Shown: positions 25,701 through 34,683 of the stretch, one piece after another
Position numbering within the stretch: position 1 is the stretch's first letter
Layout: every line of letters begins with the position of its first letter
From: Nocardioides donggukensis
Lineage (GTDB): Bacteria > Actinomycetota > Actinomycetes > Propionibacteriales > Nocardioidaceae
DNA: 64,000 nt
Assembly: GCF_014842875.1 (NCBI RefSeq)
Contig: NZ_JACYXZ010000002.1
Coordinates: forward strand, 496,001-560,000
Direction: 5' to 3'
Notes under the pieces: model-generated
Databases searched by the model: none
Seen by the model: only the letters and a program-made list of their open reading frames with translations
Told to the model about the DNA's origin: nothing
Translations under genes and position numbers: made by a program

Positions 25701-27767
25701 TCACAGCGTCAGCGGGTCGACCTGGATCCGCACCGGGTCGAGCTTGCGCGCCGAGCGCAGCCGCTGGAGCTCGGCCAGCGCCTCGCTCAGGGCCTCCCCC
25801 TGCGCCCGCGGCACCCGGATCACGGCCCGCACCTCGGGTCCGGCCCCCGGCCGGGGTGGGCCGGTCTCCTCGACCGGGACCGGGCCCAGCAGCTCGGCCA
25901 CCTCCGGCAGGGCCGCCAGCGTCAGGGCGTCGTCGACCGCGCCGGGCGGCCCGGTGACGGTGGCCAGCCGGCTGGCCGGCGGCAGGTGCGCCGAGCGCCG
26001 CTCGTCGATCTCCCTCCGCGCGAAGCCACCGGGGTCCCACCGGACCAGGGCCTGCAGCGTCGGCTCGGCCGGGTCGCCGACCGCGACCGCCCGTCCCCCG
26101 GGGCGGGCCAGGGCGACGGCGTTCATCCAGCGGCGCAGCGCCTCCTCCGCGGTGCGCAGGTCGAGCCGGGCCAGCGCCAGGCCGGTGTCCATGAGGACCA
26201 CGGCGGCGTACCCGGCCTCGGCCACCGGCTCGGCGCCCGGCGTGGCGACGACGATCGCCGGAGAGTCGGGCACCGACGCCAGCACCCGGTCACCGCCGGA
26301 GGTGCGGACCACGGTGCTCGGGAAGCTGCGGCCCAGCTCCTCGGCGGTGCGCCCCTCGCCGCGCACCGGGGCGCGCATGCCGCGGTGGCCGCACTCGCGG
26401 CAGGACCAGGCGGGGTCGGCGGTGCCGCACCAGGCGCACGCGGGCGGCTCGGTCGGTCCGGTCAGCCGCATCGGGCCTCCGCACCCGGCGCAGCGGACCG
26501 GGGTCCGGCAGCGCTCGCAGGCCAGGCTGGGGGCGTAGCCGGCGCGGGGCGTCTGCACGAGCACGGGCCCCGACGCCAGCCCGGAGCGGAGCGCGTCGGC
26601 GGCCTGCGTCGGCAGGCGGGTCACCCGGGCCTGCGGGTCGCGGGCCAGGTCCCGGTCGCTGGCTCCGGTGACCTCGACCCGCACCCGCTCGCGCACGGTC
26701 GCCCGGGGCGCGGAGATCTCCCGTGCCCAGCCGGTGGCGAGGAGGTACTCCGCCTCGACCGTGCGGGCGAATCCGCCGACCAGCACCGCCGTGTCCTCGG
26801 CGGCGGCCCGCAGCAGCAGCACGTCGCGGGTGTGCGGGTACGGCGCGCGGGGCTCGGCGTACAGGTCGTCGCCGTCGTCCCAGATCACGACCAGCCCCAG
26901 GTCGGCGACCGGCGCGAACGCCGCGGCCCGGGTCCCGACCACGACCCGGCGGGCACCTCGGGACACGGCGAGGAAGTCGCGGTAGCGGGCGGCCGGCCCG
27001 CTGTCCGCGGTGAGCGCGACGTGGTGTCCCTCGCCCAGGAGCCGACCGAGCGCGACGTCGACCCGGGCGACGTCCTTGCCGTCCGGGACGCAGATCAGCA
27101 CCCCCCGGCCCGCGGCGCGGGTCGCGGCGGCGGCCCGGGCCAGCAGCGCCGGCCAGTCCTCCCCGGGGGCCGCCGAGAGCACCGCCCGGGGTGCCTCACC
27201 CCGGGCGAGCGCGCCGACGAACGACCCCCCGGCGTCGTAGCCGGACCACGCCCCGGGGTCGGGGGGTGCGGCCGGCGGCGCGGGCGCTTCCGGGGACGGC
27301 TGCTTCTCGGTCGTCGCGTGCCGGGGCGGGACCGCCAGGCGCAGGACGTCGGCCCTCGTGCCGGCGTACCGACGGGCGACCTGCCGCACGAGGGCCGCGA
27401 CCTGCGGGGTCAGGACTGGCTCGGGGCTGACGACGCGCCGCACCGGGGACAGCCGGCCCGGGTGGTCGCTCGCGTCGAGCCGCTCCAGGACGTAGGCGTC
27501 GGCGTCCTGACCGGCGAAGCGCACCTTCACCCGGGCGCCGGGCACCGCCTGCTCGGCCATCGTCTGCGGGACCTGGTAGTCGAAGGTCCGGTCCAGGTGG
27601 GCCAGGGGCAGGTCGACCAGCACCCGGGCGACCGGCGCGACCTCGGCCGCCGGGGTCGGCGCCGTCTGCCGGGGCGCCCGACGGGTCCGGGCCCGGACCC
27701 GGGCCAGGCCGGGCAGGGTCTCGCCCTCGGCGCCCCCGCCTCGGTCGTCGTCCCGCAGCTCGCTCAC
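25701..27767 (-). CDS. priA: PriA-like replication restart protein lacking helicase motifs
   Basis: A 688-residue homologue of primosomal protein N'. The N-terminal 3'-DNA-binding domain is clear (VLVDLPLAHLDRTFDYQVP, GARVKVRFAGQ). The zinc module has eight cysteines (ACERC, RCAGCGG, CAWCG, CRECGH). Where helicases have Walker A there is only SAAPGEDW, and the DEEH box reads WDDGDD, so ATP hydrolysis is not expected. This matches the degenerate PriA of actinobacteria, which is probably a scaffold or DNA-binding factor. GTG 27767 has AGGAAGG just upstream. Confidence 0.88.
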   Translation of the reverse strand: MSELRDDDRGGGAEGETLPGLARVRARTRRAPRQTAPTPAAEVAPVARVLVDLPLAHLDRTFDYQVPQTMAEQAVPGARVKVRFAGQDADAYVLERLDASDHPGRLSPVRRVVSPEPVLTPQVAALVRQVARRYAGTRADVLRLAVPPRHATTEKQPSPEAPAPPAAPPDPGAWSGYDAGGSFVGALARGEAPRAVLSAAPGEDWPALLARAAAATRAAGRGVLICVPDGKDVARVDVALGRLLGEGHHVALTADSGPAARYRDFLAVSRGARRVVVGTRAAAFAPVADLGLVVIWDDGDDLYAEPRAPYPHTRDVLLLRAAAEDTAVLVGGFARTVEAEYLLATGWAREISAPRATVRERVRVEVTGASDRDLARDPQARVTRLPTQAADALRSGLASGPVLVQTPRAGYAPSLACERCRTPVRCAGCGGPMRLTGPTEPPACAWCGTADPAWSCRECGHRGMRAPVRGEGRTAEELGRSFPSTVVRTSGGDRVLASVPDSPAIVVATPGAEPVAEAGYAAVVLMDTGLALARLDLRTAEEALRRWMNAVALARPGGRAVAVGDPAEPTLQALVRWDPGGFARREIDERRSAHLPPASRLATVTGPPGAVDDALTLAALPEVAELLGPVPVEETGPPRPGAGPEVRAVIRVPRAQGEALSEALAELQRLRSARKLDPVRIQVDPLTL

Positions 27768-27811
27768 GGGCCCTTCCTACCAGTCCCCGGGGACAGTGCT
27801 CCGGGGTCGCC

Positions 27812-29008
27812 TCAGGCGCCGGCCGCTGCCCGCAGCGCGTCGGCCCGGTCGGTGCGCTCCCAGGTGAACTCGGGGAGCTCGCGACCGAAGTGCCCGTACG
27901 CCGCGGTCCCGGCGTAGATCGGCCGCAGCAGGTCCAGGTCGCGGATGATCGCGGCCGGGCGCAGGTCGAAGACCTCGAAGACCGCCCTCTGGATGTCCTC
28001 GTCCGGCACGGTGCCGGTGCCGAAGGTCTCGATGAAGACGCCCACCGGGTGCGCCTTGCCGATCGCGTAGGCGACCTGCGCCTCGCAGCGCCGGGCCAGG
28101 CCGGCGGCCACGACGTTCTTGGCCACCCAGCGCATCGCGTACGCCGCGGACCGGTCGACCTTCGACGGGTCCTTGCCGGAGAACGCGCCACCGCCGTGCC
28201 GGGCCATCCCGCCGTAGGTGTCGATGATGATCTTGCGACCGGTCAGCCCGGCGTCGCCCATGGGACCGCCGACGACGAACCGTCCGGTCGGGTTGACCAG
28301 GATCCGGTACCCCTCGGACGGGATGTCGAAGGTGGCCAGCACCGGGTCGATGACGTGCTTCTTGATGTCGGGCTGCAGCGTCGACTCGAGGTCGATGTCC
28401 TCGGCGTGCTGGGTCGAGAGCACCACGGTGTCGACCCGGATCGGCCGGTTCTCCGCGTCGTACTCGATGGTGACCTGGGTCTTGCCGTCGGGTCGCAGGT
28501 AGTCCAGCGTGCCGTCCTTGCGGACCGCGGTCAGCTGCTGGGAGAGCCGCTGGGCCATCATGATCGGCAGCGGCATCAGCTCAGGGGTGTCGTCGCAGGC
28601 GTAGCCGAACATCAGTCCCTGGTCGCCGGCGCCCTGGCGGTCCAGCTCGTCGACCGAGGACTCCACGCGCGACTCGTGGCCGGTGTCCACGCCCTGGCCG
28701 ATGTCGGTCGACTGGGCCCCGATCGCCACCTGCACTCCGCAGGTGGTGCCGTCGAAGCCCTTGTCGGAGTGGTCGTAGCCGATCTCGAGGATCTTGTTCC
28801 GGACCAGCTCGGCCACCGGCGCGTAGGCCTTGGTCTTGACCTCGCCGGCCACCACGACCAGACCGGTCGTCAGCAGCGTCTCGACCGCGACCCGGCTGTC
28901 GGGGTCGTGCTTGATGAGGAAGTCGAGGACGGTGTCGCTGATCTGGTCGGCGATCTTGTCCGGGTGACCCTCGGTCACCGACTCGGAGGTGAACAGGCGT
29001 CCGGCCAC
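27812..29008 (-). CDS. metK: S-adenosylmethionine synthetase
   Basis: Makes S-adenosylmethionine from ATP and methionine. The 398-residue protein has the N-terminal [18 protein letters not shown], the [12 protein letters not shown] hexapeptide region, and the phosphate-binding [19 protein letters not shown] 29008 gives the standard start ([11 protein letters not shown]). A TAGGGT -10 lies about 37 nt upstream, so metK probably has its own promoter inside the coaBC-priA series. Confidence 0.97.
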   Translation of the reverse strand: MAGRLFTSESVTEGHPDKIADQISDTVLDFLIKHDPDSRVAVETLLTTGLVVVAGEVKTKAYAPVAELVRNKILEIGYDHSDKGFDGTTCGVQVAIGAQSTDIGQGVDTGHESRVESSVDELDRQGAGDQGLMFGYACDDTPELMPLPIMMAQRLSQQLTAVRKDGTLDYLRPDGKTQVTIEYDAENRPIRVDTVVLSTQHAEDIDLESTLQPDIKKHVIDPVLATFDIPSEGYRILVNPTGRFVVGGPMGDAGLTGRKIIIDTYGGMARHGGGAFSGKDPSKVDRSAAYAMRWVAKNVVAAGLARRCEAQVAYAIGKAHPVGVFIETFGTGTVPDEDIQRAVFEVFDLRPAAIIRDLDLLRPIYAGTAAYGHFGRELPEFTWERTDRADALRAAAGA

Positions 29009-29045
29009 GGTGGTTCTCGCTCCCTCTGCAGGTGGTGGTGGTTGA

Positions 29046-29051
29046 ACCCTA
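29046..29051 (-). promoter_or_regulatory. Candidate -10 (TAGGGT) for metK
   Basis: TAGGGT on the minus strand in the 73-bp gap between coaBC and metK, leaving a leader of about 30 nt. Confidence 0.35.
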
Positions 29052-29081
29052 GCGGGCGTCCCGAAAGCCGAGACGGCGGTC

Positions 29082-30356
29082 TCAGCCGCGGTCGGGGTCC
29101 TCGAGCAGGAGGCCCACCCGGTCCCACACGGCGTGTGCCAGGGCCGCCTTGGTGCCGCGCGGTACGACGACCGGCTCACCCTCGGCGGACAGGATCACCG
29201 CCTCGTTGTCCGGGCTGCCGAAGACCGCGCCGCCGCTCACGTCGTTGACGACGAGCAGGTCGCACCCCTTGCGGGCGAGCTTGGCCCGGGCGTGCTCGAG
29301 GACCGTCCCGGCGTCGTCCCCGGTCTCGGCGGCGAAGCCGACCACGACGCTGCCCGGCCGGGCCCGGTCGGCGGCCACCTCGGCCAGCACGTCGGGGTTC
29401 TGCACCAGGTCGATGGCCGGGGCGGTGCCGTCGTCGGCCTTCTTGATCTTGGCGGTGCTAACCGACACCGGTCGGAAGTCGGCGGGGGCGGCCGCCATGA
29501 CCACCGCGTCCGCCGAGGGGGTCGCGGCCAGGACGGCGTCGCGCAGCTCGGCCGTGGTCGCCACCCGGACCACCTTCACCCCGGCCGGGTCGGGCAGGGA
29601 GACGTTGGCGGCGACGAGGGTCACCTCCGCGCCCCGGGCCGCGGCGGTCGAGGCGAGGGCGTAGCCCTGCCGACCCGAGGAGCGGTTGCCCAGGAACCGG
29701 ACCGGGTCGAGGTACTCCCTCGTGCCGCCGGCCGAGACCACGACGTGCCGGCCCCGCAGGTCGTCGCCCGGGGAGCCGCCCCGGACCAGGACGTCGCGGG
29801 CCAGCTCGAAGAGCTCGCCGGGCTCGGGCAGCCGGCCCTTGCCGGTGTCGGCGCCGGTGAGCCGGCCCTCGGCCGGCTCCACCACCACCACGCCCCGCGA
29901 GCGCAGGGTGGCCACGTTGGCGCGGGTGGCGGGGTGCTCCCACATCTCGGTGTGCATCGCCGGGGCGAGCACGACCGGGCAGCGGGCGGTGAGCAGGGTG
30001 TTGGTGAGCAGGTCGTCGGCCAGGCCGTGGGCGGCCTTGGCGAGCAGGTCAGCGGTGGCCGGCGCGACCACCACCAGGTCGGCCTGCTGCCCGATCTGCA
30101 CGTGCGGCACGGCGTGGACGTCGCTCCACACCTCCGCGGAGACCGGCTTGCCGGACAGCGCCGCCCAGGTCGGCGCGCCGACGAACTCCAGCGCCGCGGC
30201 GGTCGGGACGACGGTCACGTCGTGCCCGGACTCGGTGAACCGGCGCAGCAGCTCGCACGCCTTGTACGCCGCGATCCCGCCGCTGACGCCCAGGACGACG
30301 CGAGGCCGTCCCTCCGGCTGCGGAGGAACGGCCTGCTGACTCCCGGGTCCGGGCAA
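29082..30356 (-). CDS. coaBC: Bifunctional phosphopantothenoylcysteine decarboxylase/synthase
   Basis: Two consecutive steps of coenzyme A synthesis. The N-terminal flavodoxin-like CoaC domain has [16 protein letters not shown], the catalytic-region [10 protein letters not shown] and APAMHTEMW; the C-terminal CoaB domain (from about 200) has [30 protein letters not shown] and KIKK. The only plausible initiation codon is TTG at 30356, five bases after the stop signal region of rpoZ. 424 residues. Confidence 0.95.
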   Translation of the reverse strand: MPGPGSQQAVPPQPEGRPRVVLGVSGGIAAYKACELLRRFTESGHDVTVVPTAAALEFVGAPTWAALSGKPVSAEVWSDVHAVPHVQIGQQADLVVVAPATADLLAKAAHGLADDLLTNTLLTARCPVVLAPAMHTEMWEHPATRANVATLRSRGVVVVEPAEGRLTGADTGKGRLPEPGELFELARDVLVRGGSPGDDLRGRHVVVSAGGTREYLDPVRFLGNRSSGRQGYALASTAAARGAEVTLVAANVSLPDPAGVKVVRVATTAELRDAVLAATPSADAVVMAAAPADFRPVSVSTAKIKKADDGTAPAIDLVQNPDVLAEVAADRARPGSVVVGFAAETGDDAGTVLEHARAKLARKGCDLLVVNDVSGGAVFGSPDNEAVILSAEGEPVVVPRGTKAALAHAVWDRVGLLLEDPDRG

Positions 30357-30363
30357 GGTCAGG

Positions 30364-30690
30364 TCACTCGCCGGCGGTGAACGACGGCGCCGCGGCGGCG
30401 GCCTTGGCGGCTGCCTCCTCGGCGGCCAGCTCGGCCGGGTCGACGTCCTCGCAGGTGAGCAGGTCGTCGTTGATCTCGCGGAGCGCGATCGACAGCGGCT
30501 TCTCCTGGACGTGGGTGTCCACGAGCGGGCCGACGTACTCCAGCAGGCCCTCGCCGAGCTGGGAGTAGTAGGCGTTGATCTGCCGAGCCCGCTTCGCGCT
30601 GTAGAGGACCAGCTTGTACTTGGAGTCGGTCTTGGTGAGCAGGTCGTCGATCGAGGGGTTGGTGACTCCCTCGCCGGTGGGGGCAGACAC
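30364..30690 (-). CDS. rpoZ: DNA-directed RNA polymerase omega subunit
   Basis: Small assembly factor of RNA polymerase. The core [19 protein letters not shown] and [14 protein letters not shown] and the actinobacterial [23 protein letters not shown] are clear; an Ala/Glu-rich C-terminal tail follows. GTG 30690 (108 residues) has GAGG 9 nt upstream; a GTG at 30705 overlapping the gmk stop (GTGA) would add five residues and cannot be excluded. Confidence 0.95.
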   Translation of the reverse strand: MSAPTGEGVTNPSIDDLLTKTDSKYKLVLYSAKRARQINAYYSQLGEGLLEYVGPLVDTHVQEKPLSIALREINDDLLTCEDVDPAELAAEEAAAKAAAAAPSFTAGE

Positions 30691-30701
30691 GTAGATGCGC
30701 C

Positions 30702-31298
30702 TCACATGGTGTCGGTGGATGGATCGGGCTCGAGGTCGAGCCCCATCAAGGCTACCAACTGACCTGCCGCAGCGTGAACTTCACGATTCACCACGGTCAC
30801 GTCGAACTCCTCCTCGGCCGCCAGCTCGGTCCGCGCCGTGGCCAGTCGCCGCTCCCGCTCCTCGCCCGACTCGGTCCCGCGGCCGACCAGCCGGCGGACC
30901 AGCTCCTCCCAGCTCGGAGGCGCCAGGAACACGAACAGCGCGTCGGGCATCGTCCGGCGCACCTGGCGGGCGCCCTGGAGGTCGATCTCGAGCAGGGCCT
31001 TGCGACCGGCCGCCAGCGCCTCCTCGACGGGACGCCGGGGGGTGCCGTACCGGGCGGCTCCGTGGACCACCGCCCACTCGAGCATCTCGTCGCCGGCGAC
31101 CATCGCGTCGAACCGGGCGTCGTCGACGAAGTGGTAGTGCACACCGTCGACCTCGCCGGGCCGAGGCGGCCGGGTGGTCGCGGAGACCGAGATCCACACG
31201 TCCGGGTGCTCGGCGCGGATGACGGCGGCCACCGTGCCCTTGCCGACCGCTGTGGGTCCGGCGAGCACGACCAGCCGCGAGGAGGTCGGTGACGTCAA
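30702..31298 (-). CDS. gmk: Guanylate kinase
   Basis: Phosphorylates GMP to GDP. The 198-residue protein has P-loop GPTAVGKGT, the GMP-binding [34 protein letters not shown] and [12 protein letters not shown]. No ATG or GTG precedes the P-loop at a sensible distance; TTG 31298, 8 bp after the mihF stop, is taken as the start. Standard mihF-gmk-rpoZ order of actinobacteria. Confidence 0.95.
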   Translation of the reverse strand: MTSPTSSRLVVLAGPTAVGKGTVAAVIRAEHPDVWISVSATTRPPRPGEVDGVHYHFVDDARFDAMVAGDEMLEWAVVHGAARYGTPRRPVEEALAAGRKALLEIDLQGARQVRRTMPDALFVFLAPPSWEELVRRLVGRGTESGEERERRLATARTELAAEEEFDVTVVNREVHAAAGQLVALMGLDLEPDPSTDTM

Positions 31299-31306
31299 CG
31301 CGTGGC

Positions 31307-31627
31307 TCAGTCCCGCGCGGCGAACTCCGCCTCGAGGGCGGCGACCTGCTTGGTGCCCAGCCCCCGGACCCGGCGGCTCTCGGCGATGTGGAGGCGCTCC
31401 ATCAGCTGGCGGGCCCGGACCTTGCCGAGCCCGGGCATCGCCTGGAGCAGGTCGAGGACCTTCATCTTGCCGATGACCTCGTTGGTCTGGCCGTCGTGCA
31501 GCACCTCGACGATCGAGGCGCCCGAGTTCTTGAGCCGGTTCTTCACCTCGGCCCGCTCGCGTCGGGAGGCGGCGGCCTTGTCGAGGGCAGCCTGGCGCTG
31601 TTCGGGCGTGAGCGGGGGCAGGGCCAC
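31307..31627 (-). CDS. mihF: Actinobacterial integration host factor
   Basis: A 106-residue DNA-binding nucleoid protein of the mIHF/sIHF type, unrelated to enterobacterial IHF. An N-terminal helix ([25 protein letters not shown]) is followed by the conserved [13 protein letters not shown] and the helix-two-turn-helix part [14 protein letters not shown] and RRVRGLG. GTG 31627 gives the usual [11 protein letters not shown] start. First gene of mihF-gmk-rpoZ-coaBC. Confidence 0.96.
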   Translation of the reverse strand: MALPPLTPEQRQAALDKAAASRRERAEVKNRLKNSGASIVEVLHDGQTNEVIGKMKVLDLLQAMPGLGKVRARQLMERLHIAESRRVRGLGTKQVAALEAEFAARD

Positions 31628-31670
31628 GGACTTGCAACCTCGTCAATCGTGGGACTTCGGGTGAGTGGTC

Positions 31671-31700
31671 AATCTAGTCACCTCGCGCCGGACACGGCAA
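31671..31700 (-). promoter_or_regulatory. Promoter for mihF-gmk-rpoZ-coaBC
   Basis: On the minus strand TTGCCG (31695-31700) and TAGATT (31671-31676) are separated by 18 bp, a reasonable housekeeping promoter, leaving a leader of about 35-40 nt before GTG 31627. Confidence 0.55.
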
Positions 31701-31706
31701 CGCCGG

Positions 31707-31724
31707 GCCACCCTTCGGGGTGGC
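31707..31724 (-). terminator. Terminator hairpin at the end of the pyr operon
   Basis: A perfect 7-bp stem (GCCACCC/GGGTGGC) closed by a TTCG tetraloop, 16 nt past the stop codon of the last pyr-operon gene and just upstream of the mihF promoter. No U-tract. Confidence 0.65.
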
Positions 31725-31740
31725 TGCCCGCCGCGACCGC

Positions 31741-32187
31741 CTACAGGAGGGGCGTCGAGCACACGTCCAGGGCGTGCTGCTCGATGCCGACCGTGGCCGA
31801 GCGCACGTCGTCGCGGGCCAGCACCGAGGCGGCGCCGCTGACCCGCCGCCGCTCCTGCTGGGAGAGCCCGTCCGGCAGCCCGTCGGCGGTCACGTCGTCG
31901 GGGTCCAGGCCGGTCTCGGACAGTGCGTCCCTGAGGCCGCGCAGCGCGTCGAGGAAGGTCCGCCACTCGTCGCGGAGGTCCGCCGGGGCCTGCCCGGCCA
32001 GCTCCTCGAGCACCGGCAGCGCCTCGATGAAGCCGCCGGGACCCCCCTCGTCGGAGATCCGCGTGAGCCGGGCGCCCTGCTCCTCGACCGCGGCGCAGTA
32101 GTCGTCACGCTGCTCCTCGGCGCTGCTGCCGCACCCGCCGCCGGCCAGCCCGAGCAGCACGACAGCCACGCCCAGCAGCCGGGTCAC
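31741..32187 (-). CDS. Small lipoprotein of unknown function at the end of the pyr operon
   Basis: A 148-residue protein with a lipoprotein signal (GLAGGGC, Cys near 19). The mature part is mainly helical and acidic, with a Cys early (DDYCAAVEEQG) and another near the C-terminus (DVCSTPLL) that could form a disulfide. Similar small lipoproteins are common in actinobacteria but none has a clear function. GTG 32187 overlaps pyrF by 4 bp, so it is expressed with the pyr genes. Confidence 0.75.
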   Translation of the reverse strand: MTRLLGVAVVLLGLAGGGCGSSAEEQRDDYCAAVEEQGARLTRISDEGGPGGFIEALPVLEELAGQAPADLRDEWRTFLDALRGLRDALSETGLDPDDVTADGLPDGLSQQERRRVSGAASVLARDDVRSATVGIEQHALDVCSTPLL

Positions 32188-33020
32188 CGCACCCCGCCCA
32201 GGAGCGCGACGTACTCGTCGTTGGCCCGGAGCACGGCGTCCCGCAGCCGGGCCGGCTCCGGCCCGGCGCCGAGCACCTCCCGGGAGGAGGAGGGCAGCAC
32301 GTCGGGGAGCGACGCGCCGAAGATCCGGCGTACGTCGGCCGCGGTGCCGCCCTGCGCCCCCACGCCCGGGGCCAGCAGCGGGCCGTTGATCGCCAGCTCC
32401 TCCTCGGTCGAGCCGATCGTCGCACCGACCACGGCGCCGTAGGACCCGATGGGGTCCTGGCCACGGTTCAGCTCGGCCAGGCCGGCCAGGACGCTGCCGG
32501 CCACCGTGCCGCCGGAGGCGCGGGCGTGCTGGACCTGGTCGGCGCCCGGGTTCGAGGTGAGGGCGAGCAGGAACAGGCCGGCACCGTGCTCGCGCGCGGC
32601 GTCGACGAAGGGCTGCACCGAGCCGAGTCCCAGGAACGGGCTGACGGTCATGGCGTCCGCCGCCAGCGGGGAGGAGCGGTCGAGGTAGGCGTCGGCGTAG
32701 GCCTGGGCGGTGCTGCCGATGTCGCCGCGCTTGACGTCCAGGAGCACCAGCGCACCCGCGTCCCGGGCGTCGGCGAGCACCCGCTCGAGCACGACGATCC
32801 CGCGGCTGCCGTGCCGCTCGAAGAACGCGGCCTGCGGCTTGAGGATCGCCGACACCGGGGCGAGCGCCTCGACCGCCGTCCGGGCGAAGCGCTCCAGGCC
32901 GTCCGGGGTGTCGTCCAACCCCCACGCGTGCAGCAGCGCGGCGTGCGGGTCGATCCCGGGGCAGAACGGTCCACGGGCGTCGGTGGCGGCCCGGAGCCGG
33001 GCGCCGAAGGGGTCGGTCAT
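32184..33020 (-). CDS. pyrF: Orotidine 5'-phosphate decarboxylase (type 2)
   Basis: Final step of UMP synthesis. The 278-residue length and motifs CPGIDPH, ILKPQAAFFERHG, LLDVKRGDIGSTA and LTSNPGA mark the type 2 subfamily found in actinobacteria and myxobacteria. ATG 33020 overlaps the pyrD-like gene (ATGA). Confidence 0.96.
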   Translation of the reverse strand: MTDPFGARLRAATDARGPFCPGIDPHAALLHAWGLDDTPDGLERFARTAVEALAPVSAILKPQAAFFERHGSRGIVVLERVLADARDAGALVLLDVKRGDIGSTAQAYADAYLDRSSPLAADAMTVSPFLGLGSVQPFVDAAREHGAGLFLLALTSNPGADQVQHARASGGTVAGSVLAGLAELNRGQDPIGSYGAVVGATIGSTEEELAINGPLLAPGVGAQGGTAADVRRIFGASLPDVLPSSSREVLGAGPEPARLRDAVLRANDEYVALLGGVR

Positions 33021-33853
33021 GCGTCTCCTCGCAGGGTGGCCGCGGCCCGGGCCGCGGCGGTGGGGTCGTGCAGCAGTGCGCTCCCGACCTGGACGGCCAC
33101 GGCACCGACGTCGAGGAGGGCCCGGACGTCGTCAGCGTCGACCACTCCCCCGGCCGCGATCACCGGCAGGTCGGGCACCTGCGACGCTACGTCGTGCACG
33201 CAGCGCAGCGCGAGCGGGCCGATCGCCGGTCCGGCCAGACCGGCGGGGCGGCCGTCGGGCATCAGGGCCGGCAGCCCGTTCACCAGTACGACGGCGTCCG
33301 CGCCGGCCTCGGCCAGGGCCCGTGCGGTCTCCGCCAGCCGGCCCGGGTCCGCCGACGGCTTGGCCCACAGCTGTACGCCGGCGGGAAGGTCGCGGCGCAC
33401 GGCGCCCACGACCCGGGCCGCCTGGAACGGCTCACGGGCGTCGAAGAGGCCGGCACCGGCCGCATCCGGCGGGACCAGGTTCAGCTCGATGGCCGCGACC
33501 CCCGGGGAGCGGCCCAGGCGGCGGCCGAGGTCGGCGTACTCCCCCAGGGACGCGGCGCTGATCGAGACCGCGACCCGGATCCCACGGCTCACCAGCCAGG
33601 GAAGCTCGAGTGCGAGGAACCCGTCGATCCCGGGGTTCTGCAGGCCCACGGCGTACCGGAAGCCGCTGGGGCTCTCCACCACCCGGGGGCGGGGGCCACC
33701 GTCACGGGCGTCGAGCGTGATCGTCCGGGTGACGAACCCCCCGATCCCGTCCAGGCCGCCCAGCGCGTCGAGCTCGCGGCCGGTCCCGCCGCACCCGGAG
33801 GCGACGAGGACCGGGGCGTCGGATCCGGTGACCGGACCGGGATCCCGGCTCAC
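33017..33853 (-). CDS. Dihydroorotate dehydrogenase class-1B-like protein lacking the catalytic Cys
   Basis: A 278-residue FMN TIM-barrel protein related to the PyrD (class 1B) catalytic subunit. It keeps GGFVTRTITLDARDGGPRPR, YAVGLQNPGID, VLVNGLPALMPDGR and the C-terminal phosphate site IAAGGVVDADDVRALLDVGAVAVQVGSA in shortened form. The segment that in class 1 enzymes reads NxSCPN, with the catalytic base Cys, here reads NLVPPD (about 125-130), and the usual Lys of the VTK motif is Arg. Dehydrogenation of dihydroorotate therefore looks doubtful. It is coupled to pyrK and pyrF by 4-bp overlaps. Confidence 0.8.
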   Translation of the reverse strand: MSRDPGPVTGSDAPVLVASGCGGTGRELDALGGLDGIGGFVTRTITLDARDGGPRPRVVESPSGFRYAVGLQNPGIDGFLALELPWLVSRGIRVAVSISAASLGEYADLGRRLGRSPGVAAIELNLVPPDAAGAGLFDAREPFQAARVVGAVRRDLPAGVQLWAKPSADPGRLAETARALAEAGADAVVLVNGLPALMPDGRPAGLAGPAIGPLALRCVHDVASQVPDLPVIAAGGVVDADDVRALLDVGAVAVQVGSALLHDPTAAARAAATLRGDA

Positions 33854-34683
33854 CGGGCGTCCACCTCGAGCCAGCGCACCCGGTCGCCGCGGAAGACCGG
33901 CCCGTCGGTGCAGGCCCGCACCAGCCGGCCGACGCCGTCCTCGGCGACCACCGGCACCGGGCAGCCCTGGCAGAGGCCGGTGCCGCACGGCTGCGCGGTC
34001 TCCAGTGCGGTCTGGCTCCAGGCCCCGTGCTGCTCGGCGGCGGCCGCGGCCGCGTGCAGGGTGGCCACCGGGCCCGCGGCATAGACGACGTCGGCGGCGG
34101 ACCGCGTGAGCAGCTCCGGGAGCGCGTCCACCACGGTGCCGCGCACGCCGACCGAGCCGTCCGCGGTCACCACGGTCACCGAGCGGGCGGTCCGCCGCGC
34201 CTCCAGCGCCCCCAGGAGGTGCGCCTCGTCGGGAGCGGCGAGCAGCACGCTGACGGTGCAGCCCCGCTCCCGGAGCCGCTCGGCGAGCGGGAAGAGCGGC
34301 GCGGCGGCGTAGCCCTCCCCGACGAGCAGGCAGGAGACCGGCTCCCGGGGCTGGGCGAACGGCCGGCCGAGCGGACCCGTGACCCGGACCGGCGACCCCT
34401 GCGGCAGCGCGACCAGTCGCCGCGTGAAGCGGGATCCGGCGGCCACGACCAGCTCGATCGTCGCGCCGTGGCTGCCGGTCGGCCGGACCCGGTGGATCCA
34501 GAAGCTGCGGGGCTGCAGGCGCGCGGTGTCGGCGGCGTCGTCCAGCGTGAGCACGACGAAGGTGCCGGGCCGGAAGCGCTCGGCGATCCCCGGCGCGACC
34601 ACCGTGACGTGGTGGTGGGCGCCGATCCGCTTCACCGACAGCACCTCGCCGGCGACGTGCAGGGGCCCTCGGTCGGGGCTCAT
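33850..34683 (-). CDS. pyrK: PyrK-like FAD/[2Fe-2S] electron transfer subunit
   Basis: A 277-residue ferredoxin-reductase-like protein: beta-barrel FAD domain (about 8-105, with LQPRSFWIHR and the flavin loop RVTGPLGRPF), NAD-binding domain (LLVGEGYAAAPLFPLAERL, VYAAGP) and a C-terminal [2Fe-2S] site with Cys233, Cys238, Cys241 and Cys258 (CGTGLCQGC and ACTDG). All features of class 1B PyrK are intact, in contrast to the degenerate catalytic partner next to it. ATG 34683 overlaps the pyrD stop. Confidence 0.88.
   Translation of the reverse strand: MSPDRGPLHVAGEVLSVKRIGAHHHVTVVAPGIAERFRPGTFVVLTLDDAADTARLQPRSFWIHRVRPTGSHGATIELVVAAGSRFTRRLVALPQGSPVRVTGPLGRPFAQPREPVSCLLVGEGYAAAPLFPLAERLRERGCTVSVLLAAPDEAHLLGALEARRTARSVTVVTADGSVGVRGTVVDALPELLTRSAADVVYAAGPVATLHAAAAAAEQHGAWSQTALETAQPCGTGLCQGCPVPVVAEDGVGRLVRACTDGPVFRGDRVRWLEVDAR

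Noticed and set aside
27783-27794. Palindrome GTCCCCGGGGAC between priA and metK as a terminator or operator
   Set aside because: A single short GC palindrome with almost no loop; too common in such DNA to assign a role.
24459-27917. Long plus-strand open frame of 1,152 codons opposite fmt, def and priA
   Set aside because: Its product is low-complexity (Arg, Gly, Pro, Ala, Val) without motifs, and it is the antisense of clear genes; long antisense frames are expected at this GC content.
29009-29081. SAM riboswitch upstream of metK
   Set aside because: The 73-bp gap lacks the conserved SAM-I or SAM-II/IV core; only a candidate -10 and a ribosome site can be seen.
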